From Pseudochryseolinea flava (GTDB taxonomy: Bacteria > Bacteroidota > Bacteroidia > Cytophagales > Cyclobacteriaceae): 64,000 nt of DNA. Each line of letters begins with the position of its first letter. The first letter of the stretch is position 1. Position numbers and translations under genes: made by a program. Where the stretch lies: assembly GCF_003286915.1 (NCBI RefSeq), contig NZ_QMFY01000013.1, forward strand, positions 1-64,000, in the 5' to 3' direction. The notes under the pieces are model-generated. The model saw nothing but the letters and a program-made list of their open reading frames with translations. It had not been told where the DNA came from and did not search any database. This document shows positions 54,169 to 62,514 of this stretch, piece after piece.

Positions 54169-56214
54169 TTACTGTCCCTTCAGTCCTTTGAGCACGCCTG
54201 CATAAGCTGGCTTCTTATTATAACTTTCATCAAATAGGAGAGGATAATCTCTTTTGTTTTGGTAAACAACAATCCAGCTATCAGCATCAGTGACACCCCA
54301 AATGGTAATGCCATGACGTTGTGGTGCAGGAACATATTGCAGATACATTTTAATGACATGCTCGTACATAGCGGCCTGATATCCCAGGAACATTTCATCT
54401 GGCGTGACCACAGATAAATCATTAGGATTGATGCGTATGTCGAGTTCCGAGATTCTGACTTTTAATCCAGTTTGTCCGAGCTTTCTGAACATCGTTTCAA
54501 TACCGGCATATGATGTATTGAGACTGATGTGCATTTGCGTGCCGATACCATCAATCTTTGCACCCTTTTGTTTTAGTTCTTCAACATAGGCAATCAACGA
54601 ATCCAGTTTTGCGCCATTTGATTCGAGGTTATAATCGTTTATAAATAGGAGCGCATCCGGATCGGCAGCTTCAGCATACTCAAATGCTTTGAGCGCCCAG
54701 TCTCTTCCAAGGTAATCAGACCAGAAGAAGAAATCAGTAGCGTTGGCAGGCACATTGCTGTTTGCACTTGTACGCAATCCGCTGTTTCCGTCAGCCATCG
54801 GTTCGTTGACAACATCCCATGCTTTCATGCGACCTTTATAGTGCTCAACAGTTTGCGTGATGAAGTTACCCAGTGCTTCATCTACAGCTTCTGCACCACC
54901 ACCGGGTTCAGGTTCGGATCCAACTTCTACAAGCCTTGCGTCGTCGAACAAATAGGTAAACGCAGCGGCGCCCATATCGAACACAATGCGTGTAGCCGCC
55001 TCGTTGGCAGTAAACTCCCAGCTTAGCAATGCCCAATCAGTAGGAACATTGTAGTTGCCTGAGTATAGGGCCGATGGTTGTGTCGAAAAGCGGATATTAC
55101 CACCCGCAGCTGTTGCTTTTGCCCACACTGAAAATTTATAAGCCTTTCCGATTGTTGTTGGTGTGAGATCGCTGGCAAGCTGAACAGACCACGGATTTCC
55201 TGCAGCGGGTACAGCGACCTTTAAAGCACGAGTTCCGTTTCTTACTTCACTGGCGATAGTCGCTGCTGTCATCTGTGTACCACCATTGTATTTGTTCCAG
55301 TTGGTGAAATTGTCACCTGTTCCTGCTTCAAATCCACCATTCAGAAGTAATGGCGGTGGTGTATAATTGGGATCCACTAGGGAAGCATCATCTACAAAAT
55401 AGGTAAATGCAGTGGCGCCCATATCAAGGATAATGCGTGTAGCCGACTCGTTGGCTGTGAAGGTCCACGTGAGCAGGGTCCAATCGGTTGAGATATTATA
55501 GTTTGCGGAATACAATGCTGAAGGCTGTGTGGAGAACCTGATGTTGCCTCCTGCGGATGCGGCCTTTACCCAAATGGTAAATTTGTATTCTGTACCAATT
55601 GTTGTCGGTGCGGGATCGCTTGCCATTTGTACAGACCAGGGGTTTCCGGCAGCCGCTACGGCAACTTTCAGTGCACGGTTTCCGCCTCTTTTTTCATTTG
55701 ATGCAGTGGTTGCAGTCATCACCGTTCCGCCGTTGTATTTACTCCAGTTGTCGAAGTTGTCACCGGACCCACTTTCGAAACCGCCATTCAGAAGAATGTT
55801 TTCACTACCACCTGTGGTTCCACCGGCAATGCCTTTCAGATAAGTCGCATTCTGATTTTGATGCCATCCGAGTGTGTGGCCAAATACTTCGACTCCAGCG
55901 TTTTCAGCGATGTCGAACATTGCGTCGGATTCCGTGAAATCTATGGTACCACCATCATCAACCAGTGCGCCGTGTTTCATTTGGTATCCAAATGTTACAC
56001 TGTTGGCCTCACGAAGAACGGTGCTTCTGTACTGTTCATCATTGACAAATAAATAATATTCCACAGCAAGGCCTACCGGAAAGGTAGCAGCGTTTTTAAG
56101 TTCGCCGTTAGTGTCGGTATACTTGCCGGTGTTAAGACTTCCAAATTCTTCGTCACGGCATGCACTGAGTATGATGAGCATGATGAAGATCATTAAGTAC
56201 TTTATTTTTTTCAT
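54169..56214 (-). CDS. GH10 xylanase lipoprotein with two CBM modules inserted in the catalytic domain
   Basis: The 681-residue lipoprotein (lipobox LSAC, Cys19) has a split GH10 barrel. The first part (about 25-128) ends at VFGHTLGWHQNQNATYLKG. Two tandem CBM4/CBM22-type modules follow (about 140-281 and 289-431), each starting LLNGGFE.G.GDNF.NW.KYNGGT. The barrel resumes with acid/base E471 in WDVVNEP and nucleophile E590 in RISELDIRI. The same layout is known in surface xylanases of gut Bacteroidetes xylan loci. The two modules are near-identical in sequence, so the duplication is recent. It should be the cell-surface endo-xylanase. Confidence 0.93.
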   Translation of the reverse strand: MKKIKYLMIFIMLIILSACRDEEFGSLNTGKYTDTNGELKNAATFPVGLAVEYYLFVNDEQYRSTVLREANSVTFGYQMKHGALVDDGGTIDFTESDAMFDIAENAGVEVFGHTLGWHQNQNATYLKGIAGGTTGGSENILLNGGFESGSGDNFDNWSKYNGGTVMTATTASNEKRGGNRALKVAVAAAGNPWSVQMASDPAPTTIGTEYKFTIWVKAASAGGNIRFSTQPSALYSANYNISTDWTLLTWTFTANESATRIILDMGATAFTYFVDDASLVDPNYTPPPLLLNGGFEAGTGDNFTNWNKYNGGTQMTAATIASEVRNGTRALKVAVPAAGNPWSVQLASDLTPTTIGKAYKFSVWAKATAAGGNIRFSTQPSALYSGNYNVPTDWALLSWEFTANEAATRIVFDMGAAAFTYLFDDARLVEVGSEPEPGGGAEAVDEALGNFITQTVEHYKGRMKAWDVVNEPMADGNSGLRTSANSNVPANATDFFFWSDYLGRDWALKAFEYAEAADPDALLFINDYNLESNGAKLDSLIAYVEELKQKGAKIDGIGTQMHISLNTSYAGIETMFRKLGQTGLKVRISELDIRINPNDLSVVTPDEMFLGYQAAMYEHVIKMYLQYVPAPQRHGITIWGVTDADSWIVVYQNKRDYPLLFDESYNKKPAYAGVLKGLKGQ

Positions 56215-56232
56215 TCGATGAAAATTTAGAGG

Positions 56233-58035
56233 TTAGTAACCAGGGTTCTGTGGAAACTCATCCCGGTTTGTGACCAAGTCCATTTGTGATGTTGAAGGAA
56301 TAGGACGAAGAACATGGTAGTCTTGTATCTTTGGACCTGCCAATGGATTGTATTGTTTTACACGCGTGATCAGCGTCTGCGTACGCACAAGGTCGTACCA
56401 ACGATGCATTTCGCCGTAGAGTTCTCGTGTTCTTTCTTCAAGAATGAATTTGATATCCACATCACTTTCACTGATTCGTGTGGCAATTGCATCAGCGGCA
56501 TTTTCTGCAGATGAGTTTGTTGTTCTGAAAGCAGCGCGTTCGCGGAGCGCATTTATTTTGTCTTTTGCATTTGTAAGATTTCCAGCTTTGAATGCTGCTT
56601 CGGCAGCAATAAGATAAGTCTCGCCAAGACGCATCAGAATGATCGGACGATCAGAAGGATCGTTGTAGTGCTGACGTGTTGGATCAAGATGTTTGATCAT
56701 TGTAGGAAACCATTCGTAGCTGTATTGCGAAGGTGCCATGATGAGCCCTTTTACTTTTTTGCGATCAGCCTCCGTTACTTCGTGACCGGGCATGAAAATC
56801 GCCGTGTCGCCACGTTGTAAAACACCGCGTGTTGTTGTAATCGTTGGTGCTGCAGTACCAACTGCATCTTCTCCCGCAGGAACTTCTGTCGGACGATTAA
56901 ACAACCAAACTTTTTGAAAAGTGTTGTCATATCTGGAATCCACATCACGTTTGGTGAAAGCTTCATAGGTGTATGGATTTGGACGGAAGCGTCGATAAGG
57001 TCTTCCATACAAAGTTGATCGTGATACAAGTTTTACTTTTACTTCGGGTGCACCTGTAATACCGAAGTTCACATTCTGATCGGCAAGCGTGTAGAAGCTC
57101 ACCCAATAGTGATTCAACCGATTTTCTTTGTTGCCATCTTCTGCGGTTGTGTTGTTGTAACCACTTTCAGAAAAAACAGGATCCGTATTTCTGTCGAGAA
57201 CAAAAAGAACTTCACGGCCATACTCGTTTGTGTTACGGTATACGTCTGCATAGTTTGGCTCGAGGCCGATATCATATTGGGCGCTGTTAGCAATCAATGT
57301 ATCTGCGACGGTGTAAGCACTTTCGAAATCACTCTTACCATCACCTTCTCGCGCGTTCACATTCCATCCCTTCGTTAACAATACTTTGGCAAGCAGGTGC
57401 AACGCTGCAGGTTTAGAAGCCCTTGCTTTGGATGGTGACGATGTAGGTTTATTGGGTAATGCGTTTGCTGCATCCTTGAGATCCTGAACAATCGCTTCAT
57501 ACACTTCTTTTACATTTGTGCGATATGCCTTCGTGTTGGGTACGGTATTGAACGTGAGATTCAATGGGACGTCTCCAAAGTTTTGGACGAGAAGAAAGTA
57601 AAAATAGGCGCGTAAAAATTTAGCCTCTGCGAGTAACTCGGTTTTGCGATCTTGAGGAAGAGCAGCGTCCGGACCGTATTGCAACACACCATTGAGGTTG
57701 TTTATCGCGGTGTAGCTATTGTTCCAGATGGATGACAATGTTCCGTTGTTGGGAAGAATAGTGTATTCATGAAACTCAGGACCACCATCTCCACCACGCG
57801 TCACTTCATCAGTGCCTGTTACACTTGATGTTGTAAAACCTTCGCTACCCCAGAAGTATCTTGTAATAGCGTATGATGCATGTACGCCAGCCTGTAGACC
57901 ATCAGGTGTTGAAAAAAATTCAGGACCAAGATCTGAACGGTACTCTGATTCAAGAATATCACTGCAACTGATTGGTGCCGCCGCAAGTGATATCACGAGA
58001 AATGATATAATCTTTATACGTTGATGAATTTTCAT
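56233..58035 (-). CDS. SusD/RagB-type outer membrane lipoprotein of the xylan locus
   Basis: The 600-residue lipoprotein has its lipidated Cys in AAAPISCSDIL, SusD helices LLAEAKFLRAYFYFLLVQNFGDVPLNL, RPIILMRLGETYLIAAEAAFKAGN, INALRERAAFRT, and FILEERTRELYGEMHRWYDLVRTQTLITRVKQYNP. It binds xylan oligosaccharides for SusC. It follows SusC by 11 bp and precedes the GH10/CBM gene by 18 bp. Confidence 0.95.
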   Translation of the reverse strand: MKIHQRIKIISFLVISLAAAPISCSDILESEYRSDLGPEFFSTPDGLQAGVHASYAITRYFWGSEGFTTSSVTGTDEVTRGGDGGPEFHEYTILPNNGTLSSIWNNSYTAINNLNGVLQYGPDAALPQDRKTELLAEAKFLRAYFYFLLVQNFGDVPLNLTFNTVPNTKAYRTNVKEVYEAIVQDLKDAANALPNKPTSSPSKARASKPAALHLLAKVLLTKGWNVNAREGDGKSDFESAYTVADTLIANSAQYDIGLEPNYADVYRNTNEYGREVLFVLDRNTDPVFSESGYNNTTAEDGNKENRLNHYWVSFYTLADQNVNFGITGAPEVKVKLVSRSTLYGRPYRRFRPNPYTYEAFTKRDVDSRYDNTFQKVWLFNRPTEVPAGEDAVGTAAPTITTTRGVLQRGDTAIFMPGHEVTEADRKKVKGLIMAPSQYSYEWFPTMIKHLDPTRQHYNDPSDRPIILMRLGETYLIAAEAAFKAGNLTNAKDKINALRERAAFRTTNSSAENAADAIATRISESDVDIKFILEERTRELYGEMHRWYDLVRTQTLITRVKQYNPLAGPKIQDYHVLRPIPSTSQMDLVTNRDEFPQNPGY

Positions 58036-58046
58036 AATCGATTGAC

Positions 58047-61000
58047 TTAGAGTTTAATGTTAACGCCAAGGGTATACCATCTGACGGATGGAGTATTTAA
58101 ACCTACTGTAATGGCTCTGGCGCTGACACCTTGATTTGTTTCTCCACCCTGTGTTTGCACCGCGCCGCCTGTACCTGTTCCTTCCGGATCGAATCCAAGA
58201 CCATCACGCACAAATGGAGAATAAACTATGAAGGGATTTTGTATCGATACATAAACTTTAAACGATGTAACACGGATGCGTTCAAGCAGTTCAGAAGGTA
58301 AATTGTAACCAAGTGTGATATTCCTCACCTTCACAAAAGAAGCGTCGTAGTAACTGAGTGTTGAAGAGTATGGTAGATTGGTAACACCTCCTGTTGGTGC
58401 AGGAAATGCATTTGTAGGATTGTTCGGTGTCCAGTAGTCTACTTTATATTGATTAGGTCTCGCGCTGTTGAAGCCAAAATATCCCTGGTCGCCACCACCG
58501 TTGGTTGCGAGATATGTTGCCACCAGTGTTCCGCCCATACGTGCAAACCATACCGTCGATAGCTCAAAGTTTTTGAATGCAAAGCGATGCGTCATCCCAC
58601 CAATCCATTTCGGTTGAAATGTACCAATCACAGAACGATCGAGATCTGTAATTTTTCCATCAGGTGTTCCGTCAGGCCCGCTGATATCTTTGATGCGAAT
58701 TTCTCCCGGCTTGCGACTGTATGTTGCAGCTTCGACAGCATCTTCAATTTGCCAGATTCCTTCTTTCGTGAAGTCATAAATGACGTTAATAGGTTGTCCA
58801 ACAAACCAACCATTTCCAATGTCGTTCTTGATCGTTGGGTCGGCAAGTCTTGTGATTTCTTCACGATTAAGTGAAATGTTGAAATCGGAGGTCCAACTGA
58901 ACCCGCTTGGCGTTTCGATGTTTACGGTGCTCAGGTTGATTTCCATCCCTTTGCTGCGTGTAGACGCTGCGTTGGTCCAGTAGCTGTTGGCGCCATTGCT
59001 CCGGGGAAGTGACTTCTGAACAAGCAGATTGTCCGTGGTTTGACGATACAATTCGATAGATCCCGAAATTCTGTTGTTGAATAATCCGAAGTCTATACCA
59101 AGATTATATTGCTTGGTATCTTCCCATCGCAGATCGATGTTTGGTAACGTGCTTACAAAATATCCAAACACGTTTGTAGTGGAATAATTGTATCGGTTTT
59201 GTGCCAGTGAACCACGCGTTGCATTTGCGGGAATACCCTGATTCCCTGTTACACCATATCCTAAACGAACTTTCAGATTGTTAATCGGTTTGATTCCACT
59301 CATAAAATCTTCTTTTGATACATTCCATCCCAAGGCGAATGCAGGATAATTCAAAAATTGATTTTTTGGGAATACAGAGGAACCGTCTCGTCTGAAGGTA
59401 GCTGTTAGCAGATACTTGTCATTGAATGCGTAGTTCACCCTTCCCATGTACGACATCAAACCAGAGGTCGTGAAATTGTTGTTGTTTCCAGGAAGTGTAA
59501 TGGAATTTCTATCGGCGAGACTGAAGTTGTAATACTGAACTTCTCCGAACGGGAAATTACTTCCGTTCATTTGTGTGTTAAAGTTTCTGTCCTTTTGTAC
59601 ACTGAATAATCCCGTGAATGATAAGCGATGTACATCGGCAAAAGTTTTTTCATATGTCAGGAGATTTTCCAAAACGTATGTCCAGGCTTCTCCGTTGGCA
59701 ACAGTAGCGCTGGCTTGTTTTGTTGTACCCGCTGCAGCGTTCATGATGGTGTTTGGTCCGGTGTATGTTCCGCGATTGTCCTGACGAAAATCAACACCGA
59801 CGTTAAGGCGATACTTTAGTCCGTCGACAATAGATACCTCACCATACAAGCTGTTAAATGTGCGAAGTCTTCTTCGCCGATCGACAATGTCGGTATCATT
59901 CCAAAGCGTGAGAGGATTCATGGTTGCCGTTTCGTCAACGGTTCCTGCTTGCGGATAAAGATTGGGTGTTCCGTTTGCATTGTAAACCGGGGCAAGCGGT
60001 GTGATACGCGCAATGGCGTACATTGGATTGACGCCTTCACCATTCGTGTAGTTGAGTGTATTTAAACTGTTTAATCCAACACGAATACGACTTCCGATTT
60101 TTGCATCGATGGTTGATCGAAGTGAAAATCTTTCGAAAGACTGCGGATCAAGAATACCTTGCTCTTTGAAATATCCGGCAGAGAAGCCATACGTGACATC
60201 ATTTGATCCGCCAGAAATTCCAAGCTCATGATTGCTGACGTGACCATTTCGGAAAGCAACATCCTGCCAGTCGCTATCGGTACCATTGGCAATACCTTCG
60301 AGTTCCATTGGAGAATATCCTGCAGTATAACCTGAGTAATCACGAAAAGCTTTGAACTCTTTTGCATTGAAGAGATCATACTTTCCAAGTGCTTTGCTGA
60401 TACCAACATAGCCATTATAGTAAATTTGTGGTGTGCCTGACTTACCTCTTTTGGTTGTAAGAATGATTACACCATTCGATCCACGAGATCCGTAAATCGC
60501 GGTAGCAGATGCATCTTTGAGTACATCAACACTGGCAATGTCATCAGAATTGATGTCGTTAATACTTCCCTGATAAGGAATACCATCTAATACAATCAAA
60601 GGATCGTTGCTTCCGCTAAGAGAACGATTACCACGAATTCTGATTTGTCCACCGGCACCAGGTCTTGATCCAGTGCGTGCAATGTCTACGCCTGCAATTC
60701 GTCCTTGCAATGCCTGCACAACGTTCGCATTGGAAACTTCTGTTAATGCAGATTGGCTAAGCGAAGCTACTGCGCCGGTGATGTCGCTTTTCTTTTGCGT
60801 ACCATATCCAACCACGACTACTTCTGAAAGCGTAGCAAGACTAGGTTGCATAGTGATGTCTACCGTAGTACGTCCACCGATGGGAACTTCTTGTGAAGTG
60901 TAACCGATGAAGGAGAATACAAGTGTAACCTGATTGGGATCGGATACAGTGAGTGAATAGTTTCCGTCAGAGTCGGAAGTCGTACCTGCAGAGGTTCCCT

Positions 61001-61172
61001 TCACCAAGACGTTCACACCGGGCATTCCCACATTGTTTTCATCCGATACTTTTCCGGTAATGACTTGCTGAGCCGAGACCTGAAATGTTATGAAAGTGAA
61101 TAAGACTAGGAAAGCAGTCGGGGTTAGTACGCGCCACCGGTCTGGATAGAATAGTAGAGTTTTTAATTTCAT
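58047..61172 (-). CDS. SusC/RagA-type TonB-dependent transporter of the xylan locus
   Basis: The 1041-residue protein has a signal peptide, a CarbopepD_reg-2 domain (ITGKVSDENNVGMPGVNVLVKGT), the TonB-box-like SEVVVVGYGTQKKSDITGAV, plug motifs LIVLDGIPYQG and SVDVLKDASATAIYGSRGSNGVIILTTKRG, and a full barrel. It has 14 Met, a normal figure, against one in the equally long SusC of the sulfatase locus. It is the first gene of the xylan operon and is divergent from the LacI regulator gene. Confidence 0.96.
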   Translation of the reverse strand: MKLKTLLFYPDRWRVLTPTAFLVLFTFITFQVSAQQVITGKVSDENNVGMPGVNVLVKGTSAGTTSDSDGNYSLTVSDPNQVTLVFSFIGYTSQEVPIGGRTTVDITMQPSLATLSEVVVVGYGTQKKSDITGAVASLSQSALTEVSNANVVQALQGRIAGVDIARTGSRPGAGGQIRIRGNRSLSGSNDPLIVLDGIPYQGSINDINSDDIASVDVLKDASATAIYGSRGSNGVIILTTKRGKSGTPQIYYNGYVGISKALGKYDLFNAKEFKAFRDYSGYTAGYSPMELEGIANGTDSDWQDVAFRNGHVSNHELGISGGSNDVTYGFSAGYFKEQGILDPQSFERFSLRSTIDAKIGSRIRVGLNSLNTLNYTNGEGVNPMYAIARITPLAPVYNANGTPNLYPQAGTVDETATMNPLTLWNDTDIVDRRRRLRTFNSLYGEVSIVDGLKYRLNVGVDFRQDNRGTYTGPNTIMNAAAGTTKQASATVANGEAWTYVLENLLTYEKTFADVHRLSFTGLFSVQKDRNFNTQMNGSNFPFGEVQYYNFSLADRNSITLPGNNNNFTTSGLMSYMGRVNYAFNDKYLLTATFRRDGSSVFPKNQFLNYPAFALGWNVSKEDFMSGIKPINNLKVRLGYGVTGNQGIPANATRGSLAQNRYNYSTTNVFGYFVSTLPNIDLRWEDTKQYNLGIDFGLFNNRISGSIELYRQTTDNLLVQKSLPRSNGANSYWTNAASTRSKGMEINLSTVNIETPSGFSWTSDFNISLNREEITRLADPTIKNDIGNGWFVGQPINVIYDFTKEGIWQIEDAVEAATYSRKPGEIRIKDISGPDGTPDGKITDLDRSVIGTFQPKWIGGMTHRFAFKNFELSTVWFARMGGTLVATYLATNGGGDQGYFGFNSARPNQYKVDYWTPNNPTNAFPAPTGGVTNLPYSSTLSYYDASFVKVRNITLGYNLPSELLERIRVTSFKVYVSIQNPFIVYSPFVRDGLGFDPEGTGTGGAVQTQGGETNQGVSARAITVGLNTPSVRWYTLGVNIKL

Positions 61173-61192
61173 AAAGAGATAATTGGTTTGTG

Positions 61193-61210
61193 TATCGAAA
61201 TCGTTTGCAT
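61193..61210. promoter_or_regulatory. Possible LacI-family operator, SusC-proximal
   Basis: GTATCGAAATCGTTTGCATT has a central CG flanked by AAAT and TTTGC and shares the right half (CGnTTGCA-like) with the better operator at 61312. The symmetry is imperfect. It lies about 20-40 bp upstream of the susC start. Confidence 0.35.
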
Positions 61211-61311
61211 TCCTTAAGGCAAAAAAAGTCCACCTCCTAAGCAGCGCATCACCTGTGGTTTAGGAGAAATTCGCGAATCGTTCAACTAAGGTCAGCGATA
61301 GAAATAAAAAA

Positions 61312-61325
61312 TGCAACCGATTGCA
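61312..61325. promoter_or_regulatory. LacI-family operator
   Basis: TGCAACCGATTGCA is a 14-bp palindrome around a central CG with one mismatched pair, which is the classic LacI/GalR-type operator form. It is in the middle of the divergent susC-lacI intergenic region. Confidence 0.65.
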
Positions 61326-61378
61326 AAAAATATTTTAATTATGGCTTATTTTTGTGCTTAAACAACGCTTAAACCTAT

Positions 61379-61392
61379 TGTAACCGATTAAA
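61379..61392. promoter_or_regulatory. LacI-family operator, regulator-proximal
   Basis: TGTAACCGATTAAA shares the AACCGATT core with the site at 61312 and has the palindromic TAACCGATTA. It lies about 35 bp upstream of the regulator gene and could give autoregulation. Confidence 0.55.
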
Positions 61393-61425
61393 TATTTTGG
61401 TTATTTAGGTTGGTTTGCGCGTTGG

Positions 61426-62493
61426 ATGTCAAACGCACACCGTATTTTGCAAATGGAAAAGCAGTTCATGACCACTCAGAAGGAAGTCACCATATACGAC
61501 ATTGCCGAAGCCCTCGATCTTTCGCCGGCGACTGTCAGCAGGGGACTTAAAGATCATCCGGCAATCCGCAAAGACACGCGGAAACGTATTGTCGAAAAAG
61601 CACGGGAACTCGGTTATCAGCATAACTCGTTTGCATCAAACCTCAGAAGAAATAAAACCAACACCATCGGCGTAATTGTGCCGCGACTCAATAGCTACTT
61701 TATGTCAACCGTTATTGCGGGGATGGAAAAAGTCGCCAATGCTGGAGGATATAATCTCATCATCAGCCAATCGATGGAGTCTGTTGACAAAGAAGTTGCC
61801 AACGTGAAAACGCTCTTTAACAGTAGGGTGGATGGTTTTCTTGTTTCCCTTGCTTACGATACGGAAGACTTATCGCATTTTGATATGGTGCTCGACAAAA
61901 ATATTCCCTTGATATTTTTCGATCGTGTATTTGAACATCCAAAATGTATTTCAATTGTGATCGATAACTTCAAAGCTGCCTATGAAGTAACAACACATTT
62001 AATTAGTCAAGGATGCAAACGTATTGTTCACATCTCCGCTAATCTCAAACGTAACGTATATACGGATCGTCTTCGCGGATATAAAGCCGCGTTATTGGAT
62101 CACAATATTCCTTACGACGAGAAGTTGGTATTCTTTAATAACCTCAGTGACCAAGCCGGAATCGAAGTTTCCGAAGCTATTCTGAAAATGGAGCAGCGTC
62201 CCGATGGAATATTTTCTTCGAACGATGCGTGTGCGGTAAGTTGCATTCGACAACTGAAACTCGCCGGATTAAAAGTTCCTACCGATATCGCCGTAGCCGG
62301 ATTTAATAACGACCCACTTTCAAAAGTTATAGAACCGAATCTTACTACGGTAAATTACCCAGGACAAGAAATGGGCGAGCTCGCAGCGTCGACATTGATA
62401 CGACGTCTCGACAGATTAGAAGGAGCCAACCTCAATACGATGGTCCTTCGTCATGATCTTATTGTGCGTGAATCTTCATTGAAGAAGGGTTAA
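61426..62493 (+). CDS. LacI family transcriptional regulator of the xylan locus
   Basis: The product is up to 355 residues. The LacI HTH is VTIYDIAEALDLSPATVSRGLKDHPAIR, and the hinge reads KARELGYQHNSFASNLRR. The rest is a periplasmic-binding-like sensor domain (TNTIGVIVPRLNSYFMSTVIAGME, PLIFFDRVFEHPKC, VAGFNNDPLSKVIEPNLTTV). ATG codons at 61426, 61453 and 61468 are possible starts, and the shorter ones give the more typical N-terminus. It should repress or activate the divergent susC operon and the downstream alpha-glucuronidase in response to a (glucurono)xylo-oligosaccharide. It lies 21 bp before the GH67 gene. Confidence 0.93.
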   Translation: MSNAHRILQMEKQFMTTQKEVTIYDIAEALDLSPATVSRGLKDHPAIRKDTRKRIVEKARELGYQHNSFASNLRRNKTNTIGVIVPRLNSYFMSTVIAGMEKVANAGGYNLIISQSMESVDKEVANVKTLFNSRVDGFLVSLAYDTEDLSHFDMVLDKNIPLIFFDRVFEHPKCISIVIDNFKAAYEVTTHLISQGCKRIVHISANLKRNVYTDRLRGYKAALLDHNIPYDEKLVFFNNLSDQAGIEVSEAILKMEQRPDGIFSSNDACAVSCIRQLKLAGLKVPTDIAVAGFNNDPLSKVIEPNLTTVNYPGQEMGELAASTLIRRLDRLEGANLNTMVLRHDLIVRESSLKKG

Positions 62494-62514
62494 TATTCAA
62501 TCCACTATTTTGTT

